The notes under the pieces are model-generated. The model was not told where the DNA came from. It ran no database searches and was given only the letters and a program-made list of their open reading frames with translations. From Desulfuromonas soudanensis (lineage in GTDB: Bacteria > Desulfobacterota > Desulfuromonadia > Desulfuromonadales > WTL): DNA of 64,000 nt. The stretch spans positions 868,001-932,000 of the forward strand of contig NZ_CP010802.1 in NCBI RefSeq assembly GCF_001278055.1. The letters run 5' to 3'. The position numbers and the translations under genes are program-made. This document shows, in pieces, positions 51,478 to 60,354 of the stretch; the first letter of the stretch is position 1; each line of letters starts with the position of its first letter.

Positions 51478-51696
51478 TCAGGAATGGTGTCCCCCGCAAC
51501 AGCCGCCGTGTGGTTTGCCCGCCACAAGCTCTTCGAGGCGCGCATCGATGGCTTCCTCGATGGTGCCGACGGCAGCGGCGAACTGGCTGGCCGCCACTCC
51601 GGCGTTGCAGGCGGGGCAGGTGGCGTAGGTTTTTTTGAACCAGCTCAACGGCTGGTAGATCGCTTCGCGGCAGCAGGGGCAGTCGAGGGATATCAT
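51478..51696 (-). CDS. Small zinc-ribbon-like Cys-rich protein
   Basis: A 72-residue protein with CPCC (C6, C8, C9) and CPAC (C27, C30), a likely zinc or Fe-S knuckle, and a GGCCGGHHS tail with two more cysteines and His. It lies 13 bases before the NnrU gene on the same strand and is probably co-transcribed. I do not recognise the family. The start at 51694-51696 is the only Met giving a compact protein. Confidence 0.65.
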   Translation of the reverse strand: MISLDCPCCREAIYQPLSWFKKTYATCPACNAGVAASQFAAAVGTIEEAIDARLEELVAGKPHGGCCGGHHS

Positions 51697-51915
51697 TTCG
51701 TCTGAAAACAATTTTTTCTCCTTGGGATTCGTCCTGGGGGAATCGGTCCGGCGAGAGCGCGCCGGCATCAGCCCTCTTTTTTTCGAGAATAGCAGAGATT
51801 GCCCATCCCTGAACAGGGGGGACGGTCCCGAAGGACAAGTATTTTTCCTTTCGGGATTGAAAACCGTCGGTTTTGCCGGACAATGGAGGGACAAACCACA
51901 ATGCGAGGAGGCCCC

Positions 51916-52338
51916 ATGAAGCGCAGGTTCGTCGGTTTTCTGATGATTGCCGGATCGTTGTTGCTAACGGGTGCGGCGGCCGCCGCCGGAACCGGAATGA
52001 AGCCCGGACTCTGGGAGATCACCACGACCATGGAGATGCCCGGACTCCCCTTTGCTCCGCCCCCGGCAACGATGACCCACTGTTACACCGCCGAGGAGGT
52101 CAGCGACCGGGGGAGCCTCGTCCCGCCACAGGAAGGGGATTGCCGGGTGACGGACACCACCACCAGCGGCAACCGCATCACCTGGACCGTCGTCTGCAGC
52201 GGCGAAAACAGCGGCCGCGGCTCGGGAGAGATGGTCTTCACCGGCGATAGCGCCTATACGGGGAGCATGGTCTTCGAGATGGAGGGGATGACCATGAAGA
52301 GCCGCTACCAGGCGCGGCGCCTCGGCAACTGTCCCTAG
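51916..52338 (+). CDS. DUF3617 family exported protein
   Basis: A 140-residue protein with a cleavable signal peptide (FLMIAGSLLLTGAAAAA). GLWEITTTMEMPG at the mature N-terminus and CYTAEEVSDRGSL are DUF3617 landmarks, and the remaining cysteines suggest disulfides. The function of the family is unknown. GAGGAGGCC precedes the ATG at 51916. The Slp gene follows after 17 bases. Confidence 0.85.
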   Translation: MKRRFVGFLMIAGSLLLTGAAAAAGTGMKPGLWEITTTMEMPGLPFAPPPATMTHCYTAEEVSDRGSLVPPQEGDCRVTDTTTSGNRITWTVVCSGENSGRGSGEMVFTGDSAYTGSMVFEMEGMTMKSRYQARRLGNCP

Positions 52339-52355
52339 GAGAGGGAGATCTGAAA

Positions 52356-52856
52356 ATGCGTCTCTTCTTCTTGATCGTCGCCGCCCTGACCTGCGTCGCG
52401 GGGTGTGCCCGGCCCATCAGCCGGCCGTCGCTGAACCTGGTCGACCCCTCGGTCTCCTTTGCGGCCCTGCGCCAGAACCCCGAGCGTTATCGCGGGAGCA
52501 CCCTCCTCCTCGGCGGTGCGATCGCCGCGGTGCGCGGTCTCCCCGGCGGCGGCAGCGACCTGGAGATGGTGCAGTTTCCCACCGACAGGTCCGGCCGGAT
52601 CACCGCCACCAACACCTCCGGAGGTCGTTTCATTGTCCGGGATACGGTTTTCCGCGATCCGGCCATCTACCGCCCCGGGCGTCTGATGACCCTGGTGGGG
52701 ACGGTCGAAGGGGCAGAGCAGGGTCAAATCGGCGACATCGACTATTCCTACCCGGTCCTCACCGTGCACGAGCTTCACCTCTGGCCCGAGGACGAACGTC
52801 CCGGCGCCTCCCCCGTCCGTTTCGGCATCGGCATCGGCGTCGGAACGGCCTTCTAG
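52356..52856 (+). CDS. Slp/YeaY-family outer-membrane lipoprotein
   Basis: A 166-residue lipoprotein with signal peptide ending LTCVAGC (C17). The mature part begins with RPISRPSLNLVDPSVSFAALRQ and contains RGSTLLLGGAIAAVR. Slp proteins of E. coli are starvation- or acid-induced outer-membrane lipoproteins; several bacteria carry them without known function. The gene is followed directly, at its stop codon, by a REP-like hairpin. Confidence 0.85.
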   Translation: MRLFFLIVAALTCVAGCARPISRPSLNLVDPSVSFAALRQNPERYRGSTLLLGGAIAAVRGLPGGGSDLEMVQFPTDRSGRITATNTSGGRFIVRDTVFRDPAIYRPGRLMTLVGTVEGAEQGQIGDIDYSYPVLTVHELHLWPEDERPGASPVRFGIGIGVGTAF

Positions 52857-52890
52857 GGGACTGGCTCCGGCACGGTGCCTGTCCCCCTGT
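52855..52890 (+). repeat. REP-like hairpin, plus-strand copy
   Basis: Beginning at the TAG stop of the Slp gene, GGGGACTGGCT and GCCTGTCCCCC pair around a short loop. The same arms occur at 57789-57835 on the minus strand, again starting at a TAG stop. No T run follows. Likely a dispersed extragenic palindrome. Confidence 0.6.
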
Positions 52891-53165
52891 CTCCATGAAG
52901 ACTACAAAATTATAGAAGGAAAATTAAAAAATTGACATCATCCTGAGGTTCCCCTAATTTGATTTTCATCTTTTTTCGGGAGATGAGAATGAAACAGGGG
53001 AGACTGACCGTAAATGAGAACCGCCTATTCGGTCCGTGCGCCGAAGGGCGGTTTTCGTTTTTTCAACCTACCTCGGGGCGTGTCCTGGCAATTTGATCAG
53101 GTCGGATGGTGCCAAGAGGAGGAAAAGCGTTTAATTGTCTATCAACAAGGAGGAGAGTAAAAGAA
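52891..53165. other. Intergenic region before the exported-protein cluster
   Basis: No gene seen. It contains an inverted repeat ACCGCC..GGCGGT at 53021-53056 followed by T residues, which may be a terminator, and a promoter-proximal AAGGAGGAG site just before the next start. Confidence 0.4.
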
Positions 53166-54653
53166 ATGAGCACAGGACATAAAACCTGGATAACTTTAGT
53201 GGCCTTATTATTGGCTATAGCTACCCCCGTTCTGGGAGGAGGAGCGAATGCCTTCGGCCCGGAAACCTTTGTCGTCGGGAAAGGAAAACCGATCACCGTT
53301 ACCCGATCATTTACGGCCCACGCCGGACAAGCGACCCTGACCCTGAACAACGGAACGGAACAGGGTGACAATCAGGTTTCGACCGGATCAATTTCCATCA
53401 ACGGAATAGATGTCATTACACCATCGGATTTCAATCAGCAGGTCGGCACCCTTGTCCGCACGGTCATGCTCAAGGGAAGCAACCAGTTGACGGTGGAGGT
53501 CGGCGGTGGCCCAGGGAGCATTATCACTCTTGTCATTATTCCCGAGGAGGGGACACCGCCCCCAACGGTTCCGACTGCGCGCCTGCAGGCCGATCCCGAA
53601 ACAGTCTCCCCCGGGGACGACGCGACCCTGTCCTGGACCACGACGAATGCCGAGCGGGTCACCATCAACCCGGGACTCGGGGACGTGCCCCTTTCGGGGA
53701 GCATCCAGGTGCGCCCGACGCAGACAACTCTTTACCGTCTTGTTGCCGAAGGCACCGGAGGACAAACGGTCGCCGAAGTCACCATTTCGGTCAATGCCCC
53801 TCCCGCCCCTTTGGGGATCACTTTTGATCCCTACCAGAGAGGGCCACTCGATGGCGCCACGGTCGAAGGACTCGAAATCACTGTCGCCGGGAGGGTTACG
53901 GTGGCAAATCAAACAGAGGTCGGTGTCACCGTCAACGGAGTCGTTGCCCAGGTCAGCGATGGGCATTTTATCGTCAACCACGTTTCGTTGACCGAGGGTT
54001 TGAATACCTTGACGGGCATCGCGACCGATGCTGCGGGGCAAACCTGGTCCGCCTCCGCCCAGGTGTTTTGCCGACCAGAGGCCGAACATGTCAGCCTGAA
54101 GACCGATGCCATGGCGGGACTTGTCCCTCTGACCGTCACTTTGTCGGTCGCAGACAACCTGACTCAAGGTGTCGGCAGTTTTTCGCTGCAATGCACGGGC
54201 CCTGGAGATAAGACGCCGGTTGCAGGCGATGACAACACCTTTTCGACTCTTCTCGACGTACCCGGGCTTTACACCTGCCGACTCAGCGTCGTGGACGGCT
54301 TGGGAATGGTCCATGAAGACACAATCGGCGTCAACGCCTATTCCGCAACGACTCTGGATTCGTTGCTCAAATCGAAATGGGATGCTACGACCGCCGCAAT
54401 GGGGAAGGGGGACCTGGACGTCGCACTCGCGTCTTTTTCGACACGGACAAGGGAGGCCTATGCCCAGCAATTTGCGGGAATGAGCACCGCCCTGGGACAG
54501 ATCGTTGCCGACATGCAGGGTATCAACCTGTTACGCATTGAGGGTGACCGGGCCATCTACGATCTTAGGATCGTCAAAGACGGTGTTCCTTATTCTTTCC
54601 AACTGGAGTTTATCCACGACGAGGATGGGTTATGGCGAATTCGAGCATTTTGA
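53166..54653 (+). CDS. Exported protein with Ig-like and glucodextranase-B-like domains
   Basis: A 495-residue secreted protein with signal peptide (TLVALLLAIATPVLGGGANA). Beta-rich segments follow: an N-terminal unit with LTLNNGTEQGDN, an Ig-like unit around DPETVSPGDDATLSWTTTN, a glucodextranase-B-like unit (GLEITVAGRVTV, GVAQVSDGHF), and PKD-like SVADNLTQGVG. The C-terminal ~100 residues are alpha/beta with a ketosteroid-isomerase-like feel (YDLRIVKDGVPYSFQLEFI). It probably binds carbohydrate or protein outside the cell. A strong AAGGAGGAG lies 10 bases upstream of the start. Confidence 0.7.
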   Translation: MSTGHKTWITLVALLLAIATPVLGGGANAFGPETFVVGKGKPITVTRSFTAHAGQATLTLNNGTEQGDNQVSTGSISINGIDVITPSDFNQQVGTLVRTVMLKGSNQLTVEVGGGPGSIITLVIIPEEGTPPPTVPTARLQADPETVSPGDDATLSWTTTNAERVTINPGLGDVPLSGSIQVRPTQTTLYRLVAEGTGGQTVAEVTISVNAPPAPLGITFDPYQRGPLDGATVEGLEITVAGRVTVANQTEVGVTVNGVVAQVSDGHFIVNHVSLTEGLNTLTGIATDAAGQTWSASAQVFCRPEAEHVSLKTDAMAGLVPLTVTLSVADNLTQGVGSFSLQCTGPGDKTPVAGDDNTFSTLLDVPGLYTCRLSVVDGLGMVHEDTIGVNAYSATTLDSLLKSKWDATTAAMGKGDLDVALASFSTRTREAYAQQFAGMSTALGQIVADMQGINLLRIEGDRAIYDLRIVKDGVPYSFQLEFIHDEDGLWRIRAF

Positions 54654-55102
54654 CAAGAAAAATTAGAGCTACTTTCAAGGTGGCTCTAATCCTATTCCTT
54701 CTTTTTGTACAAGGATGCTCCTGGTATTCAAAGCCGGCATATAGAGGAAGAGTTGTTGATGCTGAGACTGGGCAGCCTCTTAGTCAGGTACATATTGTGA
54801 TAAGATATGACATATCTGTTAATAAGTTGATTGAACAAGGATCAAAGCAGATAACAACATTCTATATTATTACTGGAAAAGATGGCAGTTTCAGTGTTCC
54901 TCCTGTTAGATCGTTTATTGGACCTTTATCAAGTGATTTTGCGGTATTTTTTTCATTCGACAAATCAGGATATGCAAATTTTAGCGCTAATATTGCTGAT
55001 TGCATGTCAACAGGTTGTGATGAAATTGTCATTCCGTATATTTTTGAAAAATCAAAAAAGATATTTGTCAGCTCAAACTTGATTCGTCTGCCAAAACTTT
55101 GA
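54632..55102 (+). CDS. Lipoprotein with carboxypeptidase-regulatory-like domain
   Basis: A 156-residue exported lipoprotein: signal VALILFLLFVQGC with C29 lipid-attached. GRVVDAETGQPLSQVHIVI and the later GKDGSFSVPPV are the marks of the carboxypeptidase-regulatory (CarboxypepD_reg) beta-sandwich. Its start overlaps the previous gene by 22 bases, so they are co-translated. The DNA is distinctly AT-rich compared with the gene before it. Confidence 0.75.
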   Translation: MANSSILTRKIRATFKVALILFLLFVQGCSWYSKPAYRGRVVDAETGQPLSQVHIVIRYDISVNKLIEQGSKQITTFYIITGKDGSFSVPPVRSFIGPLSSDFAVFFSFDKSGYANFSANIADCMSTGCDEIVIPYIFEKSKKIFVSSNLIRLPKL

Positions 55103-55119
55103 AATAAATTGGAGGATTT

Positions 55120-57267
55120 ATGAATAAAATATCAAAAATAGTAATTTTAAATTTGTTGATATTTGTATTTTGTCAAACAGGTTATTGTTTCCAAGATTAT
55201 ACACATACAGCAATAACTCGACCAGCACTTAAACTTTCAACATTTCCGGATACTTTATTTAATTTAAATAACTTTTCAACAAACAAGCTTGGCATGCAGA
55301 TGGGCACAAAGGAGCCACTAGAAGATTCCTTTAATTATCGCCTATTATCATTCCAAACCATATCCGCAGAAGAAATTCTGCTTAAAGGTAGTTATTCAGA
55401 AGATGAAGATCCTCGTTATTTATGGCATTTCCATGACGGTCTCGAGAATTTTGGTCTTGGGAATTACTTCGACTCAGCACTTTTTTGGGCCCAAAAGGAC
55501 GTTGGCCAAAATGGCTACTCATGGAATGATGCTCGCCATTTTTACTACGCCGCGCTCACAGCAACCAGAACTGATCAGCGAAACGCGAATTTTGCCCGAA
55601 CATTCCGGTCCGTTGGGCAGGGCATGCATCTCGTCGAAGATATGGCGGTCCCCGAGCACACGCGGAACGACGCGCACCCCCCAGGTTCTCCTTCAATCGA
55701 ATTGTATATCGAAAACAAGTTCAAAAATGATGAAAGTGCCTTCTCAACAGTTTTAGACAAGCCCTTCTTTTTTGATTTCAAAATCCTCCAGTCAACCCCC
55801 AGTGCCTTTGGCTCCGGAGGCGCACCCGTTCCCATTGCGAACCTCTTCGACACGAATGTGTACAACGGCAGCAACCCGGATGACACCGTAGCCAATACCA
55901 TCGGTCTTGCCGAATATTCCAATGCCAACTTTCTCAGTACCGACACCAACCCTGTCACAACCAGCCTTTCAATCCCACCGCTTATCTCGAGTACAACGCC
56001 AAAGGCGTTCGACATTCCTCACCCCCTTATCCCGTGGGAAACAATCAAGCGCTGGTATTATGTCAAGGATCGTGCAGGGGAAACAGCAGGGGGAAACGGC
56101 TACAAGTTGACCGCCATGTCAGTCTTGTCCTTTTACTGGCAGAACATCCATGGAACAACCGACAACATCACTGTCCCCATTCTGGATGAGAATGTCTATG
56201 AAGACTACGCTAGACTCCTCATACCCAGGGCCGCGGGTTACGCCGCATCCCTGATGAACTATTTTTTTCGTGGAGAAATCGAACTGAGTCTTCCGGATGC
56301 CGGGATTTACGCCATCAGGACCCCGGACCAGGGGGGCTTCGGAAACATCCGGATCAAGGCCAAAAACGTTACTCCCAACAATGAGGAGATGCCATCTGGG
56401 ACCATCGAACTGGTCGTGAAATATAAAACCGCCTTGGAAGACCCCTTTCAGGGGGTGCCGGTGGCCGTCAGTACGGACTTCACCTATGTGGTGGTGCCGG
56501 AAGCCAACGGGAGGACCAGCATCCCGAAAGATGCTCCCGTTGAACTGCTTTTTGACCTTGGAGGGAGCAATATCCCCTTCAATGCCACAGACCTGACCTT
56601 GCAGGTCGTCTATCATGGACAATTTGGCCTCCAGACCACCAGCGGATTTTCTGGCGAGATGGAAGGCGTAGCCGTCGGGTTCAAGGATATCAGCGAGCCT
56701 ACTCCCATCGATTACATCAACGGCATGGATGTCGTCTGTGTCAACGAAGAGATTCTTCTTGCCGGCAGCGACAAAGCCGTCAATACCCTTGATTCCAATG
56801 GCAAGGTTATTTCAACCTATATCGATGTCTATTCGCATGATCTTTTGGATACTTATCTCAAATATTCGCCAGAAAGTCGGATCAGCTATGCCTCTTCAAC
56901 CAATTACGACGTCACCCTGCCATTGTTGACAGCAGGGCATTATGCACGCCACTTCATTCTTACCGAGCCTTACGGAACATTTATTCGGCTGAATAACCAA
57001 ATGAAAACCCGATCCCTTGACAGCAGGGACAACTTTGTCCACTGGTACCAAACGGCTAGCCAGTACCCCCAGGGGATGATCAATCAAGCCGTTTATGAAG
57101 ATGGAATTCGCACCCGTTATTATTCAGGCATGACGGATATGCGCGGCATCAAGGTGTGGGGTGGAATTCACTGGACGAACATGGATTTCCCCTCTGACTC
57201 GACCTGCGATGAGGGAACATCCGACATCCCATTGGCAGGACCGGAAGCCGTTGAACTGCACCAATAA
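55120..57267 (+). CDS. Exported zinc-phospholipase-C-like protein
   Basis: A 715-residue protein with a signal peptide (IVILNLLIFVFCQTGYC). Its N-terminal ~220 residues carry metal-ligand-like motifs: DYTHTAI, YLWHFHDG, DARHFYYAAL and GMHLVEDMAVPEHTRND, the H-x3-ED-x3-P-x-H pattern of zinc phospholipase C and S1/P1-like nucleases. The remaining ~490 residues include beta-rich segments without recognised domains. The first ~500 bases are AT-rich, then GC content rises sharply within the gene. The substrate is unknown. Confidence 0.65.
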   Translation: MNKISKIVILNLLIFVFCQTGYCFQDYTHTAITRPALKLSTFPDTLFNLNNFSTNKLGMQMGTKEPLEDSFNYRLLSFQTISAEEILLKGSYSEDEDPRYLWHFHDGLENFGLGNYFDSALFWAQKDVGQNGYSWNDARHFYYAALTATRTDQRNANFARTFRSVGQGMHLVEDMAVPEHTRNDAHPPGSPSIELYIENKFKNDESAFSTVLDKPFFFDFKILQSTPSAFGSGGAPVPIANLFDTNVYNGSNPDDTVANTIGLAEYSNANFLSTDTNPVTTSLSIPPLISSTTPKAFDIPHPLIPWETIKRWYYVKDRAGETAGGNGYKLTAMSVLSFYWQNIHGTTDNITVPILDENVYEDYARLLIPRAAGYAASLMNYFFRGEIELSLPDAGIYAIRTPDQGGFGNIRIKAKNVTPNNEEMPSGTIELVVKYKTALEDPFQGVPVAVSTDFTYVVVPEANGRTSIPKDAPVELLFDLGGSNIPFNATDLTLQVVYHGQFGLQTTSGFSGEMEGVAVGFKDISEPTPIDYINGMDVVCVNEEILLAGSDKAVNTLDSNGKVISTYIDVYSHDLLDTYLKYSPESRISYASSTNYDVTLPLLTAGHYARHFILTEPYGTFIRLNNQMKTRSLDSRDNFVHWYQTASQYPQGMINQAVYEDGIRTRYYSGMTDMRGIKVWGGIHWTNMDFPSDSTCDEGTSDIPLAGPEAVELHQ

Positions 57268-57282
57268 TTAAAGGAGTTGATG

Positions 57283-57558
57283 ATGAAAATACTCATTTTG
57301 GCATTGTTCCTAACCCTTGGTGCCCTCCCCGCCGGTGCCAAGACCTACGAAGTGATCTCGATCCAGAACGGTAACGCCGAAATCAGGGACACCGACAAAC
57401 ATAAACTATTCAAGGTCAAGCCAGGTGCTCCACTCGAAGACGGCTGGACTGTGGTCACGGTCGACAAGGACGCGGTGATCATCGAGAAATGGCTGAACGA
57501 CGAAGAACGTATTCGCGGTGTTCTGCCAGCGAGGATTCAAAAAGAAAAAAAACGTTAG
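57283..57558 (+). CDS. Small exported protein, unknown
   Basis: A 91-residue protein with a signal peptide (ILILALFLTLGALPAGA) and a mature part rich in charged residues (VISIQNGNAEIRDTDKHK, VTVDKDAVIIEKWL). An AAGGAG site lies six bases before this ATG; the ATG one codon earlier is also possible, and an in-frame TTG lies at 57277. It closes the four-gene exported cluster; a terminator follows. Confidence 0.65.
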   Translation: MKILILALFLTLGALPAGAKTYEVISIQNGNAEIRDTDKHKLFKVKPGAPLEDGWTVVTVDKDAVIIEKWLNDEERIRGVLPARIQKEKKR

Positions 57559-57563
57559 CATAC

Positions 57564-57597
57564 AAAGGGGAGACCAGAGGTTGGTCTCCCCTTTTAT
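57564..57597 (+). terminator. Intrinsic terminator
   Basis: AAAGGGGAGACCA and TGGTCTCCCCTTT pair around a four-base loop and end in a T-rich tail, just after the small exported-protein gene. Confidence 0.85.
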
Positions 57598-57788
57598 CGG
57601 ATATGAACAAGCTGCGCCGCCCCACGGCGATATAATTTACTCATGCCTCACCAATAATTCATAGGCGTTCTTTCGCCCTGCACCACAACATCCGCCGCGG
57701 TATCGAACGCCGGGACATATTCATCGGCGATTTGAACAGAAGCGATTTTCCCTCCCGCCCTGCCACCGTGCCGGTCGAAAGCTCTATG

Positions 57789-57835
57789 CAGGGGGACAGG
57801 CAACTTTTTGGACTGCAAAAGTAGCCAGTCCCCCT
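57789..57835 (-). repeat. REP-like hairpin, minus-strand copy
   Basis: Read on the minus strand it starts at the TAG stop of the dienelactone-hydrolase gene with GGGGGACTGGCT and ends GCCTGTCCCCCTG, the same arms as 52855-52890 but with a longer loop (ACTTTTGCAGTCCAAAAAGTT). Confidence 0.6.
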
Positions 57836-58571
57836 AACGCAGCGTCTCCCTTAAAAACTCACCAAAGCGTTTCCAGGACTTCTCGTCGGCGTCCTTGCGG
57901 TAGCGGTCGCTGCCGAAAACCGTGAAGGCGTGGGGGGCTCCGCTGTAGGTCGTCATCTCGTGGGTCACTCCGGCCGTTTCGAGGGCGACGGCCAGTGTGG
58001 CAAAATCTTCCATCGACACGCTGCTGTCGGCTGTGCCGTGCAGAACCAGGAGCGTCCCCTTGGTCTGCCGGTAGTCTTGCCCCTCGGGGGTCGTCAGTCC
58101 GCCGTGGAAGGCGACGAATCCTTTGAGGTCGGCTCCGGAGCGTGCGAGTTCGAGGATCGCCGCGCCGCCGAAGCAGTAGCCGATGGCCACGGCGTTTTTG
58201 ACATCCCCTCCCTGTTTTTTCGCTGCATTCAGTCCCCCCTGCAGCAAGGCGCGCATCCGCGCCCGGTCGCCGTAGAGGGCGCCGGTCAGCTTCTGCTTCT
58301 CCTCCAGCGTCGTCGGTCGGACTCCCTTGCCGAAGAGATCGACGGCAAAGACCGCATATCCCATATCCGCAAGCATCTCCGAGCGTTTCACCTCGTAGTC
58401 GGTGAGGCCGTCCCAGTCGTGGACCAGGAAGACGAGCGGGGCGCCGGGTGCGGGGGTGACGTAGTAACCTTCGTACGGTTGGCCGTCGACTTCGTAGGTG
58501 ACCGCAGTTCCGGCGGCCAGCGCGGTCGAGGTGAAAAGGAACAGGGAGAACAGGGTCAATATTCTTTTCAT
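57834..58571 (-). CDS. Dienelactone hydrolase family protein, exported
   Basis: A 245-residue alpha/beta hydrolase with a signal peptide (LTLFSLFLFTSTALA). C133 in IGYCFGGAA, D182 and H214 in GAPHAFTVF form the cysteine-Asp-His triad of dienelactone hydrolases. The family cleaves lactones and various esters; the periplasmic location here suggests a broad esterase role. The start at 58569-58571 has AAAGGAG upstream. Confidence 0.9.
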   Translation of the reverse strand: MKRILTLFSLFLFTSTALAAGTAVTYEVDGQPYEGYYVTPAPGAPLVFLVHDWDGLTDYEVKRSEMLADMGYAVFAVDLFGKGVRPTTLEEKQKLTGALYGDRARMRALLQGGLNAAKKQGGDVKNAVAIGYCFGGAAILELARSGADLKGFVAFHGGLTTPEGQDYRQTKGTLLVLHGTADSSVSMEDFATLAVALETAGVTHEMTTYSGAPHAFTVFGSDRYRKDADEKSWKRFGEFLRETLR

Positions 58572-59065
58572 GGCGTATCTCCTTTGTCCGGTCCGCTCTA
58601 AACGAAGCGGAGCGTTTGACTCTACATTACCACCGGCCTGCGGGAAGGCAACGGCCGCAGGGCGGGTCGACCCACGGCGCGGCGCTCCGAGGACTCGCGA
58701 GGCTGCAGCAGGCACAGTGCGGATGGTAGAATACTGTTTTGCAGAATTGCAAATCTTGACGGGGGCCGGTGAGTCAGTCCAAGTCATCAAAAAGACAGAT
58801 GATTCCTTGGGAGAATGACGGGGGATTGTGATAAGGCATAAAAAATGCGCTATCTGTTTTGGCATCGTTGCAAAAAATGGTGCGGCAGAGGAGGGCTTCC
58901 GTCCTTGCTGTTTGAGGTTTAAGTTACCGTAAATAGGTATAAATTAAATTTTACAAGAAGATAATAGAACGTCGGTATATTAATTGCTAGTTTCCCCGGT
59001 AGCGGTCGACGGTGGACGGTCGGTTCTCCGCAGCGGCGAAGGCGAAAAAATTCAGGGGGCAATCG
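58572..59065. other. Intergenic region with no gene found
   Basis: Nearly 500 bases between divergent hydrolase genes. An open frame of 106 codons extends from 58498 across it but has no ribosome-binding site and reads against the start of the hydrolase gene. AT-rich sequence at 58920-58985 may hold the promoter of the next gene. Confidence 0.4.
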
Positions 59066-59770
59066 ATGGAAGCAAATCTTGATGGGGTGGCGATCGAATA
59101 TGAGGACGGCGGTTGCGGTCCGGCGGTGATGGTACTTCACGACGATCCTTCCGGCAGCGAACTGCGCGGCCATTTCATCCCTCTGGTTCAGGCCGGTTAC
59201 CGGGTGATCCTCAGCAACCTCGGGGTATCGGACGGCAGGGAGCAGGGGCGTGCCGCGGCCGCCGTGGCCCTGCTCAACTATCTCGGCGTCGGCCGGGCGG
59301 TGATCCTCGGCATTTCGCGGGGAGGGCAGGTGCTGCTCGAATTGATGGAGACCTATCCCGGACGGGTGGCGGCGGGGAGCCTGGTGGTCAGCGATGAAAC
59401 GGTCCTGGCCCTGCGACGGAGTGCGGGGGAAAGGGGTGAGGACGGCAACGGCATGGACGCCTTCAGGAAGGCCCGCCTTTCGGCCTCCTCCTCCTTTGCG
59501 GCTCCGGTCGATCGTCGGATCCTCCCCGCCTGGGTGGAGCGCATTCGCGTCCGCGTCGGCGGCCGAAGGGATCTCCACTCCCTGTTGGCCGCCATGGACC
59601 TTCCGCCCCTGCTGGCGGCGGAACCCTCTCAGGACCCGCCCTCCGCTCCCGTCCCGACCCGGAGCTGGCGTCCGATCCGCACCCTCAACGGGCACCTGGC
59701 GCCCCTCCTCGACGCTCTCTTTCCCCGGGATGAGGCGCCGGACGAAGAGATCCTCTCCGACCGGACCTGA
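59066..59770 (+). CDS. Alpha/beta hydrolase
   Basis: A 234-residue alpha/beta hydrolase-fold protein. VMVLHDDPSGSE is the oxyanion/entry region, S84 in LGISRGGQ the likely nucleophile, and SLVVSDETVLALRR the Asp region. A convincing catalytic His late in the chain is not obvious (GHLAPLL may supply it), so it could be inactive or divergent. The start at 59066 has CAGGGGG upstream. Confidence 0.75.
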   Translation: MEANLDGVAIEYEDGGCGPAVMVLHDDPSGSELRGHFIPLVQAGYRVILSNLGVSDGREQGRAAAAVALLNYLGVGRAVILGISRGGQVLLELMETYPGRVAAGSLVVSDETVLALRRSAGERGEDGNGMDAFRKARLSASSSFAAPVDRRILPAWVERIRVRVGGRRDLHSLLAAMDLPPLLAAEPSQDPPSAPVPTRSWRPIRTLNGHLAPLLDALFPRDEAPDEEILSDRT

Positions 59771-59802
59771 ACCTCTCCGGCCGGGACCGAAGAGATGAAA
59801 AA

Positions 59803-59845
59803 TGGGAGGCTTCCTTTGCGCAAAAGGGGGCCTTTCTTTTTTCCC
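59803..59845 (+). terminator. Possible terminator after the hydrolase
   Basis: GGAGGCTTCCTTT and AAAGGGGGCC form an imperfect stem followed by T-rich sequence ending in TTTTTT. The fit is imperfect. Confidence 0.45.
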
Positions 59846-59943
59846 CTTTTGACCTGGGTCATGTCCCCCGGGACGATCGAGGGGTAATCTTTTACGCCTC
59901 GGGCTCGTCGCCCACTACCAATCATCAACGGGGAGATTCAACG

Positions 59944-60234
59944 ATGAACAATTGCGGATGCGGTCAGGGCGCCGGAAACGGCGGACCTTTTGCCGAGGGG
60001 CGCGACCTGGTGGAATTTGTTTTTCACGCCCATGGCGGGGGGTTGAGAAATCAGGCCGTCCCCGGCGGTGGTTTGTCAGCCGCCTGCCAGGGGTGCGGCG
60101 TGCCCTTCACCCTTCTCACCTATGTCGGCAGCTGTCCGGCCTGCGGCGGGGTGCATGCCGTCTCGCCGCCGCGATGCAGCGATCCGGCCAACATCCAGTT
60201 TGCCGGGGCGGATTACCGGTTGCCCGCAAGGTGA
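59944..60234 (+). CDS. Small cysteine-rich protein, unknown
   Basis: A 96-residue protein with an N-terminal NNCGCGQG and two CxxC knuckles, CQGC and CPAC, plus a late cysteine. It is probably zinc- or Fe-S-binding, without signal peptide. CGGGGAGATT with GGGGAG precedes the ATG. I do not recognise the family. The SelW-like gene follows about 120 bases downstream. Confidence 0.7.
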   Translation: MNNCGCGQGAGNGGPFAEGRDLVEFVFHAHGGGLRNQAVPGGGLSAACQGCGVPFTLLTYVGSCPACGGVHAVSPPRCSDPANIQFAGADYRLPAR

Positions 60235-60243
60235 AATGACAGT

Positions 60244-60277
60244 GAAAAAAAGGCGGCCCTGGGGTCGCCTTTTCCTT
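60244..60277 (+). terminator. Terminator before the SelW-like gene
   Basis: AAAAAAAGGCG and CGCCTTTT form a stem just after the Cys-rich gene, with a short T run. Confidence 0.6.
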
Positions 60278-60307
60278 GAGGCCCGGGGACGCGGATGGCC
60301 CCGGCGA

Positions 60308-60316
60308 TGTTATAAT
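60308..60316 (+). promoter_or_regulatory. Extended -10 promoter of the SelW-like gene
   Basis: TGTTATAAT is an extended -10 box (TGN plus perfect TATAAT) 39 bases before the start codon. No good -35 is present, as usual for extended -10 promoters. Confidence 0.5.
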
Positions 60317-60354
60317 CTCATGGCAAGCCCATTCTCACCGTCCGGGAGGACCCC

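Noticed and set aside
58498-58818. A 106-codon plus-strand open frame across the intergenic region
   Set aside because: It starts antisense to the dienelactone hydrolase and has no ribosome-binding site.
58856-58880. A sigma-54 promoter at TTGGCATCGTTGCA
   Set aside because: The GG and GC elements are three bases too close for the -24/-12 spacing.
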